Positions 1 through 8,292 of a DNA stretch of 64,000 bases are shown piece by piece. The translations under genes were made by a program, and so were the position numbers. The notes below the pieces were generated by a model. That model was given only the letters and a program-made list of their open reading frames with translations, searched no databases and had not been told where the DNA came from. Every line of letters starts with the position of its first letter. The stretch's first letter is position 1. The stretch comes from Streptomyces sp. NBC_00271 (lineage in GTDB: Bacteria; Actinomycetota; Actinomycetes; Streptomycetales; Streptomycetaceae): the NCBI RefSeq assembly GCF_036178845.1, contig NZ_CP108070.1:4526001-4590000 (forward strand). The letters are read 5' to 3'.

Positions 1-969
1 AGTGCCGCCGACAGCAAGTCCAAGGGGTCCCTGTCCGCCCCGCTGTCCGCCAAGGTCCCCTCCGGTACGAGCCTCAAGATCGCCTCGTACCAGAACGTCC
101 AGCAGCTCCAGTTCAAGCTCGCGGGCCTCACCGACCTGCCGTTCACCGTCTCCAGCTGGGTGAACATCGGCGCCGGCCCCGATGTCATCAACGCCTTCCG
201 CGCCAAGTCCCTCGACCTCGCCAACAACGCGGGCATCCCGCCCATCCAGGCGCACTACCAGGGCTACGACGCCAAGATCGTCGCGATCAACGTCACCCGC
301 AAGCCCAACTACCTCTTCGCGACCAAGCCCGGCAGCGACATCCGCACCGTCGCGGACTTCAAGGGCAAGAAGCTGGCGTTCTCCCAGGGGCAGGCGCAGG
401 GGGTCGTACTGCTGCGCGCCCTGAAGCAGGCCGGGATCAAGTACGACGACGTCGACCTGGTGCCGCTGACCAGCAACCAGTTCCTCACCGCGCTCCAGGC
501 GGGCCAGGTGGACATCGCCCCGCTCGCCAACCAGCAGGCCCCGGCCTACCTCAAGCAGTACGGGTCCAAGGGCGCCCACACCATCACCACCGATGTCGTG
601 GACCTGCTCAACCTGCTGTGGGCGCCCACCTCCGTGCTGGCCGACCCGGCGAAGGCTGCGGCCGTCGCCGCGTACATCCCTCGCTGGGCGCAGGGGCAGG
701 TGTGGGCGTACGAGCACCCGGACGCCTGGAACGAGGAGTTCTACGTCAAGACGCAGAACCTCACGCTCGCACAGGCCCGGTCGATCACGGAGCTCGCCAA
801 CAAGCCGCTGTTCCCGCCGAGCTGGGACGAGGCGGTGAAGTGGGAGCAGGAGACCGCCGATCTGCTGGCCGAGGGCGGCTTCGTGAAGGCTTTCAAGGTC
901 GGCTCGCTCTTCGACCGGCGCTTCGAGGGCATCGCGGCGAAGGCCGTCCCGGCGGAGTACCGGAAGTGA
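1..969 (+). CDS. ssuA: Sulfonate ABC transporter substrate-binding protein (5' end outside window)
   Basis: The reading frame is open from base 1, so the start codon and any lipoprotein signal lie to the left of the window. The visible 322 codons form a periplasmic-binding fold of the SsuA/TauA/NrtA type. It would bind an aliphatic sulfonate outside the membrane and deliver it to the permease. Typical family segments are NIGAGPDVINAF, the VADFKGKKLAFSQG hinge region and VDIAPLANQQAPAYL. The stop lies 5 bases before the permease start, and a permease, ATPase, flavin monooxygenase and dioxygenase follow, which supports a role in scavenging organosulfur compounds. The exact ligand cannot be read from the sequence; a nitrate or thiamine-precursor ligand is less likely given the two sulfonate-type oxygenases. 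Confidence 0.88.
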   Translation, partial: SAADSKSKGSLSAPLSAKVPSGTSLKIASYQNVQQLQFKLAGLTDLPFTVSSWVNIGAGPDVINAFRAKSLDLANNAGIPPIQAHYQGYDAKIVAINVTRKPNYLFATKPGSDIRTVADFKGKKLAFSQGQAQGVVLLRALKQAGIKYDDVDLVPLTSNQFLTALQAGQVDIAPLANQQAPAYLKQYGSKGAHTITTDVVDLLNLLWAPTSVLADPAKAAAVAAYIPRWAQGQVWAYEHPDAWNEEFYVKTQNLTLAQARSITELANKPLFPPSWDEAVKWEQETADLLAEGGFVKAFKVGSLFDRRFEGIAAKAVPAEYRK

Positions 970-974
970 CGGCC

Positions 975-1820
975 ATGACGACCACCACGACCACCGTGCC
1001 GGTGACCGCCGCCGAGGACACGCCTGCCGTACGGCGCAGGCGGCGCCGCGGCCTCGCTCCCGGCAAGCGCCTGCCCGCCTCCCGGCTCATCGGCCCCGCC
1101 CTCTTCCTCGCCCTGTGGGCGGTCGCCTCCGCCGCCGGGCAGCTGGACCCGGGTGCGATCCCGGCGCCCTGGACGGTCCTGAAGACCGCCGGTCACCTGT
1201 GGACCGACGGCACGCTCCCCACCGACGTCCGCACCTCCCTGGAACGCGCGGGATACGGCTTCGCGCTGGGCCTGACCGCCGGTGTGGTCCTCGCGCTGGC
1301 GGCCGGGCTCAGCCGGATCGGCGAGGCGCTGATCGACGGGACCGTGCAGCTCAACCGGGCGATCCCGACCCTGGGCCTGATCCCGCTGTTCATCCTCTGG
1401 CTGGGCATCGGCGAGACCTTCAAGATCGCCATCATCGCGATCGTCGTCTACATCCCGATCTACCTCAACCTGCACGCCGCGCTGTCCGGCATCGACCACC
1501 GCTACGTCGAACTCGCCGAGGTCCAGGGCCTGTCGAGGCTCCAGTTCGTCCGCCAGATCGTCATCCCCGGGGCACTGCCCGGCTTCTTCGTTGGGCTGCG
1601 CCTCGGGGTGACCGGCTCCTGGCTGAGCCTGGTGGTCCTGGAGCAGATCAACGCCACCAGCGGACTCGGCTACATGATGTTCCAGGCCCAGAACTACGGC
1701 CAGTCGGACGTCATCCTGGTCGGCCTGCTGATCTACGGCGTCTTCGGCCTGCTCTCCGACAGCGCGGTCCGTCTCGTCGAACGGAGGGTGCTGTCATGGC
1801 GCCGCACACTCAGCAGCTGA
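975..1820 (+). CDS. ssuC: Sulfonate ABC transporter permease (SsuC-like)
   Basis: This 281-residue inner-membrane permease has a basic N-terminus with a run of six arginines around residues 20-25, followed by about six hydrophobic segments. The EAA-type coupling loop is visible as ELAEVQGLSRLQFVRQIVIPGALPG in two adjoining stretches, which is where the ATPase would dock. The ATG at 975 was chosen because it lies just after the stop of the binding-protein gene; the longer open frame to the left overlaps that gene. Its last 25 bases overlap the ATPase start, indicating translational coupling. Family membership (BPD_transp_1, SsuC/TauC branch) is secure; substrate is inferred from neighbours. 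Confidence 0.9.
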   Translation: MTTTTTTVPVTAAEDTPAVRRRRRRGLAPGKRLPASRLIGPALFLALWAVASAAGQLDPGAIPAPWTVLKTAGHLWTDGTLPTDVRTSLERAGYGFALGLTAGVVLALAAGLSRIGEALIDGTVQLNRAIPTLGLIPLFILWLGIGETFKIAIIAIVVYIPIYLNLHAALSGIDHRYVELAEVQGLSRLQFVRQIVIPGALPGFFVGLRLGVTGSWLSLVVLEQINATSGLGYMMFQAQNYGQSDVILVGLLIYGVFGLLSDSAVRLVERRVLSWRRTLSS

Positions 1821-2533
1821 CCACCGCGCCCGCCGTCCAACTCCGGGGTCTTACGCGGTCGTTCGACGGCCGCACGGTCCTCGACGACATCGACCTCGAC
1901 CTGCCCGCCGGACAGTTCACGGCCCTGCTCGGGCACAGCGGTTCCGGCAAGAGCACGCTGCTTCGGGCCATCGCGGGCCTGGACCACGAGGTCGCCGGAA
2001 GCGGCCGGCTCACCGCTCCGGAGCGGGTGTCGGTCGTCTTCCAGGACTCCCGGCTGCTGCCCTGGCGGCGGGTCCTCGACAACGTGCTGCTCGGTACGAA
2101 CGGCAAGGAGGCGGCCGAGAAGGGCCGCGAAGCCCTCGCCGAAGTGGGCCTGAAAGGCCGCGAACGCGCCTGGCCCAACGAGTTGTCCGGCGGCGAGGCC
2201 CAGCGCGCCGCCCTGGCCCGCTCGCTCGTCCGTGAGCCCGAACTCCTGCTGGCCGACGAGCCGTTCGGCGCGCTGGACGCCCTGACCCGGATCCGGATGC
2301 ACGTCCTGCTGCGCGAGCTGTGGGAGCGCCACCGGCCCTCCGTGCTGCTCGTCACCCACGACGTGGACGAGGCGATCGTGCTCGCCGACCGGGTGCTCGT
2401 GCTCGACCGGGGCCGGATCGGTCTCGACCTGACCATCGACCGCCCCCACCCGCGCTCCTACCGGGAGCCGGTACTGAGTGAATACCGGGAGCGCCTTCTC
2501 GCCGCCCTCGGTGTGACGGAGGACCACGCATGA
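1796..2533 (+). CDS. ssuB: Sulfonate ABC transporter ATP-binding protein (SsuB-like)
   Basis: This 245-residue cytoplasmic ATPase powers the preceding permease. Visible motifs are Walker A GHSGSGKST (residues 46-54), the Q-loop in VFQDSRLLPW, the signature LSGGEAQRAALARSL, Walker B LLLADEPFGALDAL and the switch histidine in LLVTHDVDEA. The short length and the LLPWRRVLDNV segment are characteristic of the SsuB/TauB/NrtD branch. The ATG at 1796 overlaps the permease gene and gives the expected N-terminus; the open frame upstream is not part of the protein. Its stop overlaps the next start as ATGA. Confidence 0.92.
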   Translation: MAPHTQQLTTAPAVQLRGLTRSFDGRTVLDDIDLDLPAGQFTALLGHSGSGKSTLLRAIAGLDHEVAGSGRLTAPERVSVVFQDSRLLPWRRVLDNVLLGTNGKEAAEKGREALAEVGLKGRERAWPNELSGGEAQRAALARSLVREPELLLADEPFGALDALTRIRMHVLLRELWERHRPSVLLVTHDVDEAIVLADRVLVLDRGRIGLDLTIDRPHPRSYREPVLSEYRERLLAALGVTEDHA

Positions 2534-3870
2534 CCCGCCGACTCCACCTCAACGCCTTCCTGATGAACACCGGCCATCACGAGGCGTCGTGGCGGCTGCC
2601 GGAGAGCGACCCGTACGCCCACGTCGAACTCGCCCACTACGTCGAGCTGGCCCGGATCGCCGAGCGCGGCACCTTCGACTCCCTCTTCCTGGCCGACGGA
2701 CCCCAGTTGTGGAGCAACCTGGCCCAACGCCCGGCCGGCGCACTGGAACCGCTCACCCTGCTCACCGCACTGGCGACGGCCACCGAGCACATCGGCCTGA
2801 TCGCCACGGCGTCCACGTCCTACAACTCCCCCTACAACCTGGCCCGCAAGTTCGCCTCTCTCGACATCATCAGCGGCGGTCGGGCGGGCTGGAACATCGT
2901 CACCACGGCCGGTGCGGAGGCCGCCCGCAACTTCGGCCTCGACGCCGAGCCCGCGCACGCCGAACGGTACGCGCGCGCCGCCGAGTTCCTGGACGTCTCG
3001 CTCAAGCTCTGGGACAGCTGGGAGGACGACGCGATCGTCGCCGACAAGGCGGCCGGCGTGTGGGGCGACGACGCCAAGATCCACCCGCCGCGCCACCAGG
3101 GCACGTACTTCAGTGTCGAGGGCGCCCTGAACGTGCCCCGCTCGCCGCAGGGGTACCCGCTGCTCGTACAGGCGGGGTCGAGCGAGGACGGCAAGACGTT
3201 CGCGGCGCGCTACGCGGAGGCGGTGTTCACCGCGCAGCAGACCCTCGCCGACGCCCAGGCCTTCTACGCGGACCTCAAGTCCCGGACGGCGGCGGCCGGT
3301 CGGGACCCCGAGCACATCAAGGTGCTGCCCGGCATCGTCCCGGTGCTCGGCTCGACGGAGGCCGAGGCGCGGGCGAACGAACAGGTCCTGGAGGACCACA
3401 TCGTGTACACGCACGGCGTGGCCCGTCTGGAGCACCTGCTGCAACTGGATGCCGGAACGCTGGAGTTGGACGCCCAGCTCCCCGCGGACCTGCCGCCCGA
3501 GGACGTCATCGAGGGCGCCAAGAGCCGCTACACGCTCGTCGTCGAACTCGCCCGCCGCGAACGGCTCACCGTACGGCAGCTGATCGGACGGCTGGGCGGC
3601 GGACGCGGGCACCTCACCTTCGCCGGCACGCCGGAGCAGGTCGCCGACGCGATCGAGGAGTGGTTCACGCGCGGCGCCGCCGACGGCTTCAACATCATGC
3701 CCGCCGTACTTCCCTCCGGCCTCGGTCTGTTCGTCGACCACGTCGTCCCGATCCTGCGTGCCCGCGGCCTGCTCCGCACGGAGTACGGACTGCGCCGGAC
3801 CCTCCGGGAGCGCTACGGCCTCCCCCGCCCCGCCAACCAGTACCTCACTCCCGCACTCGCCACGGTCTGA
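2530..3870 (+). CDS. LLM-class FMN-dependent monooxygenase (NtaA/SnaA/DszA family)
   Basis: This 446-residue protein is a luciferase-like flavin monooxygenase of the NtaA/SnaA/DszA group. These enzymes use reduced FMN from a separate reductase to oxidise sulfur, nitrogen or carbon compounds. Family hallmarks are HHEASWRLPES near residue 16, the TSYNSPYNLARKFASLD and GRAGWNIVTT segments that shape the flavin pocket, and QAGSSEDGKTFAARYAEAVF. It overlaps the transporter ATPase by 4 bases (ATGA), so it is co-translated with the importer. In this context it probably desulfonates or otherwise oxidises the imported organosulfur compound. The precise substrate (alkanesulfonate, dibenzothiophene-like sulfone or other) is not determinable here. 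Confidence 0.9.
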   Translation: MTRRLHLNAFLMNTGHHEASWRLPESDPYAHVELAHYVELARIAERGTFDSLFLADGPQLWSNLAQRPAGALEPLTLLTALATATEHIGLIATASTSYNSPYNLARKFASLDIISGGRAGWNIVTTAGAEAARNFGLDAEPAHAERYARAAEFLDVSLKLWDSWEDDAIVADKAAGVWGDDAKIHPPRHQGTYFSVEGALNVPRSPQGYPLLVQAGSSEDGKTFAARYAEAVFTAQQTLADAQAFYADLKSRTAAAGRDPEHIKVLPGIVPVLGSTEAEARANEQVLEDHIVYTHGVARLEHLLQLDAGTLELDAQLPADLPPEDVIEGAKSRYTLVVELARRERLTVRQLIGRLGGGRGHLTFAGTPEQVADAIEEWFTRGAADGFNIMPAVLPSGLGLFVDHVVPILRARGLLRTEYGLRRTLRERYGLPRPANQYLTPALATV

Positions 3871-3884
3871 AAGGACAACCCCGC

Positions 3885-4775
3885 ATGTCCATCGAGATCA
3901 GCAAGGTCACCGCGAACATAGGCGCCCGGGTCTCCGGCGTAGACATCTCCAAGCCGCTCGACGAGGAACAGGTCACCGCGATCCGCGAGGCTCTCAACGT
4001 CCACAAGGCCCTGGCCTTCGACGACGTGCACCTCGACGACGAGGGCCAGCAGGCCTTCGCCCGCCACTTCGGCGACCTCACCACCGCCCACCCGACGGTG
4101 GCCGCCGTCGACGGCGCCCCGAACGTGCTCCCCGTCGACAGCGAGCGCGGGCGCGCCAACCACTGGCACACCGACGTGACCTTCGTCCTCAACCCGCCCC
4201 AGGCCAGCACCCTGCGCAGCATCACGGTCCCGCCGTACGGCGGCGAGACCCTGATCGCCAGTTCGGCGGCCGCCTACCGGGACCTGCCCGCCCCGCTGCG
4301 CGCGCTCGCCGACACCCTGTGGGCCGAGCACACCAACGACTACGACTACGCGGTGCCCGACGAGCAGATCGACGAGGAACAGGCCGCCCAGCGCGCCCAG
4401 TTCACGTCCATCAAGTTCCGTACCGCCCATCCCGTCGTCCGGGTCCACCCGCTGACCGGTGAGCGCGGGCTGTTCATCGGCGGGTTCGCGCAGCGGATCG
4501 TCGGGCTGTCGGTGGGCGAGTCCCGCAAGCTGCTCGACCTGTTCCAGTCGTACGTCACCCGGCCGGAGAACATCCTGCGCTGGCGCTGGTCCCCGAACCA
4601 GCTGGTCCTGTTCGACAACCGGATCACCCAGCACTACGCGATCGACAACTACGACGGCCGGCCGCGCCGCCTGCACCGGGTGACCGTCGCCGGTGACGTG
4701 CCGGTCGGCATCGAGGGCAAGGAGAGCTACTCGATCGAGGGCGACGCCTCGCACTACACGTCCGTGGCCGGGTAA
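3885..4775 (+). CDS. tauD: TauD/TfdA family Fe(II)/2-oxoglutarate dioxygenase
   Basis: The 296-residue product belongs to the TauD family, which uses Fe(II), O2 and 2-oxoglutarate to hydroxylate taurine or related sulfonates so that sulfite is released. The iron-binding HxD lies in NHWHTDVTF and the distal histidine in RRLHRVTVAGD. The arginine expected to hold 2-oxoglutarate is in the same C-terminal block. The start at 3885 has an AAGGAC ribosome site a few bases upstream; the longer in-frame extension overlaps the monooxygenase gene and was rejected. It is the last gene of the operon. Assignment to taurine specifically is an inference; related enzymes act on alkyl sulfates or 2,4-D. Confidence 0.88.
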   Translation: MSIEISKVTANIGARVSGVDISKPLDEEQVTAIREALNVHKALAFDDVHLDDEGQQAFARHFGDLTTAHPTVAAVDGAPNVLPVDSERGRANHWHTDVTFVLNPPQASTLRSITVPPYGGETLIASSAAAYRDLPAPLRALADTLWAEHTNDYDYAVPDEQIDEEQAAQRAQFTSIKFRTAHPVVRVHPLTGERGLFIGGFAQRIVGLSVGESRKLLDLFQSYVTRPENILRWRWSPNQLVLFDNRITQHYAIDNYDGRPRRLHRVTVAGDVPVGIEGKESYSIEGDASHYTSVAG

Positions 4776-4839
4776 CACACCGCACGCCCGTGGCCGAGTA
4801 AAGGAAATCTCACGCTCCGTACCGCGGGTGTCCGCATAG

Positions 4840-4875
4840 TGGGCAGCCTCTCCCCCTGAGCGGAGAGGCTGCCCA
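4840..4875 (+). terminator. 14-bp hairpin after tauD
   Basis: A perfect 14-bp stem (arms 4840-4853 and 4862-4875, loop of 8) lies 65 bases after the tauD stop. No T-tract follows this stem directly, but a second small hairpin with a T run begins inside its right arm. Confidence 0.7.
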
Positions 4876-4891
4876 GACTGTGGGCGTTTTT
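4871..4891 (+). terminator. Overlapping short hairpin with T-tract before the permease
   Basis: GCCCA (4871-4875) can pair with TGGGC (4881-4885), followed by GTTTTT. Because GCCCA is also the end of the larger stem, the two structures exclude each other, as in an attenuator. A 5-bp stem is weak, so this may only be a T-rich termination tail. Confidence 0.4.
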
Positions 4892-4923
4892 ACCCACTCG
4901 CACGTAAGGGACCACCCGCTCTC

Positions 4924-6318
4924 ATGTCCCGCACCACCCTCGACACCCCACCCACCGCTCCCGACGCACACGCCCCGCTGTCCCACGGCCTCAAGCAGCG
5001 CCATCTGTCGATGATCGCCCTCGGCGGTGTGATCGGCGCCGGTCTGTTCGTGGGGTCCGGCGCGGGGATCGCCGCCGCCGGACCCTCGATCGTGATCGCG
5101 TACGCGGTCTCCGGTCTGCTGGTCATGCTGGTGATGCGGATGCTCGGCGAGATGTCTGCCGCGTATCCGTCCTCGGGCTCGTTCTCGGCGCACGCCGAGC
5201 GGGCGATCGGACCGTGGGCGGGCTTCACCGCGGGGTGGTCCTTCTGGGTGCTGCTCTGCACGGCCGTCGGACTGGAGGGGATCGGGGCGGCGAAGATCGT
5301 CACCGGCTGGCTGCCCGGCACGCCCGAGTGGGCCTGGGTCGCCCTGTTCATGGTGGTCTTCTGTGTCGCGAACCTCGCCGCCGTGAAGAACTTCGGCGAG
5401 TTCGAGTTCTGGTTCGCCGCACTGAAGGTCGGCGCGATCGGCCTGTTCCTGGTCCTTGGCGTGCTGGCCGTCGCGGGCGTCCTGCCCGGCACGGACTCCC
5501 CCGGCACCTCGAACCTCACCGGCCAGGGCGGCTTCCTCCCGCACGGCGGCGAGGGACTCGTCATCGGCCTGCTCGCGTCGGTCTTCGCGTACGGCGGCAT
5601 GGAGACGGTCACCATCGCGGCGGCCGAGTCGCAGAACCCGGTCCAGGGCGTCGCGCGCGCCGTCCGTACGGCGATGTGGCGCATCGCGCTCTTCTACATC
5701 GGCTCCATGGCGGTCATCGTCACGCTGGTCCCCTGGGACTCGAAGGAGGTCGTCGAGAAGGGCCCGTACGTCGCCGCCCTCGACCACCTGGGCATCCCCG
5801 GCGCCGGTCAGCTGATGAACGTGGTCGTGTTCGTCGCGCTGCTCTCGGCGATGAACGCCAACATCTACGGCTCCTCGCGCATCGCCTACTCGCTGGTGGA
5901 GCGCGGTCAGGGCCCGAAGGCCCTCGGCAGGGTCTCCGCCGGGGTCCCGCGCGTCGCGGTGCTCGTCTCCTGCGTCTTCGGCTTCGTGTGCGTGCTGCTG
6001 AGCTACTGGCGGCCGGACGACGTCTTTCCGTGGCTGCTGAACATGATCGGCGCGGTGATCCTGGTCGTGTGGATCTTCATCGCGGTCTCGCAGCTGCTGC
6101 TGCGGCGCCGGGTGGAGCGCGAGGCACCGGAGAAGCTGGTCGTGCGGATGTGGCTGTTCCCGGCGCTGACCTGGGTGGCGCTGGCCGGCATGGCCGCGAT
6201 CTTCGTCCTGATGGCCCGGCAGCCGGACACCCGGGTGCAGCTGTACTCGACGGGCGGGATGACGCTGTTCCTGGCGGCCGTCGGATACGCCTGGCAGCGG
6301 GCACGCGCGCGCCGCTGA
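4924..6318 (+). CDS. Amino acid permease (APC superfamily, GABA/AnsP-like)
   Basis: This 464-residue polytopic membrane protein belongs to the amino-acid/polyamine/organocation family. The start of helix 1 carries the substrate-contact motif [22 protein letters not shown], followed by [27 protein letters not shown] in helices 2-3, which are diagnostic for the GabP/AnsP/LysP branch. About 12 hydrophobic segments are present, the usual number. Only a weak AAGGGA ribosome site lies about 14 bases upstream of the ATG. It is a single-gene unit with hairpins before and a strong terminator after. The transported amino acid (GABA, asparagine, other) cannot be told from sequence alone. Confidence 0.9.
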   Translation: MSRTTLDTPPTAPDAHAPLSHGLKQRHLSMIALGGVIGAGLFVGSGAGIAAAGPSIVIAYAVSGLLVMLVMRMLGEMSAAYPSSGSFSAHAERAIGPWAGFTAGWSFWVLLCTAVGLEGIGAAKIVTGWLPGTPEWAWVALFMVVFCVANLAAVKNFGEFEFWFAALKVGAIGLFLVLGVLAVAGVLPGTDSPGTSNLTGQGGFLPHGGEGLVIGLLASVFAYGGMETVTIAAAESQNPVQGVARAVRTAMWRIALFYIGSMAVIVTLVPWDSKEVVEKGPYVAALDHLGIPGAGQLMNVVVFVALLSAMNANIYGSSRIAYSLVERGQGPKALGRVSAGVPRVAVLVSCVFGFVCVLLSYWRPDDVFPWLLNMIGAVILVVWIFIAVSQLLLRRRVEREAPEKLVVRMWLFPALTWVALAGMAAIFVLMARQPDTRVQLYSTGGMTLFLAAVGYAWQRARARR

Positions 6319-6359
6319 CCGTTTCCGCTCCCCGGCCCGCCGACCCGTTCCGCTCCTCG

Positions 6360-6394
6360 AAAGACCCTCGTGCGACCCGCACGAGGGTCTTTTT
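6360..6394 (+). terminator. Intrinsic terminator after the permease
   Basis: A perfect 14-bp stem (6360-6373 with 6379-6392) has a 5-base loop and runs into a T-tract. This is one of the few classical Rho-independent terminators in the window. Confidence 0.9.
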
Positions 6395-6409
6395 GTTGCT
6401 AACGTGCAC

Positions 6410-6426
6410 TTGCAAGCCATGTGCAA
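6410..6426 (+). promoter_or_regulatory. Putative Nur (nickel regulator) box upstream of sodF
   Basis: The sequence TTGCAA-N5-GTGCAA sits 33 bases before the sodF start. It fits the Nur-box consensus as I recall it (tTGCaa-N5-ttGCAA) with one mismatch. In Streptomyces Nur-nickel represses Fe-superoxide dismutase, so the position over or near the promoter is sensible. Confidence 0.65.
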
Positions 6427-6458
6427 TAAGGTCTTACGAGGCCGGAGGGGACCCCGCC

Positions 6459-7100
6459 ATGCCCGTCTACACGCTCCCTGAGCTGCCCTACGACTACGCC
6501 GCGCTCGCACCCGTGATCAGCCCCGAGATCATCGAGCTGCACCACGACAAGCACCACGCGGCGTATGTGAAGGGGGCCAACGACACGCTGGAGCAGCTCG
6601 CGGAGGCGCGTGACAAGGAGTCGTGGGGAGCGGTCAACGGCCTGGAGAAGAACCTGGCCTTCCATCTCTCCGGCCACATCCTGCACAGCATCTACTGGAC
6701 GAACATGACCGGGAACGGCGGCGGTGAGCCCCTGGCCGTGGACGGTCTGGGCGAGCTCGCGGACGCGATCACCGAGTCGTTCGGCTCCTACGCCGGGTTC
6801 AAGGCGCAGCTGACGAAGGCCGCCGCGACCACCCAGGGCTCCGGCTGGGGCGTCCTCGCCTACGAGCCGCTCAGCGGTCGCCTCGTCGTCGAGCAGATCT
6901 ACGACCACCAGGGCAACGTGGGGCAGGGCTCGGTGCCGATCCTGGTGTTCGACGCCTGGGAGCACGCCTTCTACCTCCAGTACAAGAACCAGAAGGTCGA
7001 CTTCATCGACGCGATGTGGCAGGTCGTCGACTGGCAGGACGTGGCCCGGCGTCACGAGGCGGCCAGGTCCCGCGCGAACGTCTTGCTGCCGACCCCCTGA
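6459..7100 (+). CDS. sodF: Fe-type superoxide dismutase
   Basis: The 213-residue product converts superoxide to oxygen and hydrogen peroxide in the cytoplasm. The four metal ligands of the Fe/Mn-SOD family are visible: His28 in [12 protein letters not shown], a histidine in [16 protein letters not shown], and Asp and His in [13 protein letters not shown]. The start was set at the ATG at 6459, which gives the canonical [14 protein letters not shown]-terminus; the longer open frame to the left runs through the permease gene. The Nur-like box just upstream suggests nickel repression, the known logic by which nickel-SOD replaces the iron enzyme. Iron rather than manganese is inferred from genus knowledge. 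Confidence 0.93.
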   Translation: MPVYTLPELPYDYAALAPVISPEIIELHHDKHHAAYVKGANDTLEQLAEARDKESWGAVNGLEKNLAFHLSGHILHSIYWTNMTGNGGGEPLAVDGLGELADAITESFGSYAGFKAQLTKAAATTQGSGWGVLAYEPLSGRLVVEQIYDHQGNVGQGSVPILVFDAWEHAFYLQYKNQKVDFIDAMWQVVDWQDVARRHEAARSRANVLLPTP

Positions 7101-7163
7101 GGCAGGTATGAAACGTCCTGCTCGTGATCGTCTTCTCACCTTTCACGTGGCAGGCGGAGAAAC

Positions 7164-7202
7164 GGAGGGCCCCCGCGAGGACGTGACTCGCGGGGGCCCT
7201 CC
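7164..7202. terminator. Bidirectional terminator between sodF and the phosphatase
   Basis: A 16-bp perfect stem (7164-7179 with 7187-7202, 7-base loop) lies between two convergent genes and can serve both. Confidence 0.85.
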
Positions 7203-7219
7203 TGTGTACACGGCCCGCG

Positions 7220-7876
7220 TCACGCGCAGGGCACGTTGAGCGACAGCAGCGCGGCGGCCCCGTCCGTCATGCGCAGTTCGGTGATCGCGGCGTTGCGCAG
7301 CCGCGGCAGGACCCTGCGGTACTCGCCCAGGGGGATGGACAGCAGCGAGCAGAGCACCAGCCGGAGCAGCGTGTTGTGGGCGACGACCAGGACGCGTTCG
7401 CCTTGGTGCGCGGCCTCGATCCGGCGCAGGACGGCCGCCCCGCGGGCCGCCGCGGTGCGCGGGTCCTCCGCCTCCGGGAAGGGGTACGACACCGGGTCGA
7501 CCCGGAACGCCTTCGCCCGGGCCGGGTTCTCGGCCTCGAACTCGGCGAGGGTATGACCCTCCACCACCCCGAAGTCGCATTCGCGCAGGGCGGGTTCGCG
7601 GTGCGCGGTGAGACCGAGGGCGCGGCAGGCGGGCTCGGCCGTGGCGACGGCGCGCGAGAGGGTCGACGTCCAGACGGCGTCCACGGGGTGCGCGGCGGCC
7701 CAGCGGCCCAGAGCCTCGGCCTGGGCGCGGCCCTCGTCGGCGAGGGGGACGTCGCTCACTCCGGCGTAGCGGTTCTCGGCATGCCAGACGGTCCGGCCGT
7801 GCCGGGCGAGCAGCAGGGTCGTGCTCACTGAGGCTGCGGGACTCACGGCGCTGTGGGTCATGCTCGTCGTACTCAT
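7220..7876 (-). CDS. Histidine phosphatase family protein (phosphoglycerate mutase-like)
   Basis: This cytoplasmic enzyme belongs to the branch-2/1 histidine phosphatase superfamily, in which a histidine is transiently phosphorylated. The catalytic LARHGRT motif is near residue 24 of the chosen product, the general acid glutamate is in ALRECDFGVVEG, and the second catalytic histidine is in VLVVAHNTLLR. The length of 218 residues is normal. Starts at 7876 (MSTTSMTHS) or 7861 are possible and neither has a strong ribosome site; the longer version starting at 7933 would add 19 residues of unlikely composition. The substrate is unknown; true glycolytic mutases are longer and have different insertions. 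Confidence 0.83.
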   Translation of the reverse strand: MSTTSMTHSAVSPAASVSTTLLLARHGRTVWHAENRYAGVSDVPLADEGRAQAEALGRWAAAHPVDAVWTSTLSRAVATAEPACRALGLTAHREPALRECDFGVVEGHTLAEFEAENPARAKAFRVDPVSYPFPEAEDPRTAAARGAAVLRRIEAAHQGERVLVVAHNTLLRLVLCSLLSIPLGEYRRVLPRLRNAAITELRMTDGAAALLSLNVPCA

Positions 7877-7960
7877 GACCGGCCAGTATTCCGGTCGGGG
7901 CGCGCCCACGTGTGCGCTCCGGCGGAAGCCCACCCTCCGGGTCTGTTCGGCAGTACGACG

Positions 7961-8000
7961 AAGGCCCCGTGAGGAGCGAAAAGGAGCCTCACGGGGCCTT
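7961..8000. terminator. 14-bp hairpin between divergent genes
   Basis: Arms 7961-7974 and 7987-8000 form a perfect 14-bp stem with a 12-base loop, 34 bases before the small + strand gene at 8034. Placed between two diverging genes it may be a leader structure rather than a terminator. Confidence 0.55.
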
Positions 8001-8033
8001 ACGGTATGCGGGCTTCCGGGGCATCGTTGCGGG

Positions 8034-8270
8034 ATGCCGAGGGAAATGACGTACCCCTGCTACACGTGTGGGTCCTACCAGCCGCACCGCCAGCCCCGGG
8101 ACGACCGGGAGCGGGACATCATCCGCAAGCTGGCGAACCTCCAGAAGCCGAACGCGTATGTGGACGACTACTGGATCTGCGGGCGAACCGACTTCGACTG
8201 CCGCAACATCCGCACGGCGTCGAGGGTCAAGCCGTTCGACCCGCCCCAGAAGATGCCCAACCCGGAATGA
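8034..8270 (+). CDS. Small conserved-looking Cys-containing protein, unknown function
   Basis: A 78-residue basic protein begins MPREMTYPCYTCGSYQ. It contains a CYTC pair near residues 9-12 and a second cysteine pair in WICGRTDFDC near residues 49-56, a layout compatible with a small zinc ribbon. Coding character is good: third positions are GC-rich and the composition is soluble and charged. The ATG at 8034 follows a GCGGG stretch but no clear ribosome site; the alternative ATG at 8046 is equally possible. It stands alone, 22 bases from the end of the convergent DsbA-like gene. I do not recognise a named family. Confidence 0.6.
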   Translation: MPREMTYPCYTCGSYQPHRQPRDDRERDIIRKLANLQKPNAYVDDYWICGRTDFDCRNIRTASRVKPFDPPQKMPNPE

Positions 8271-8292
8271 CTCCTGGTGCCCCCTATGCCCC

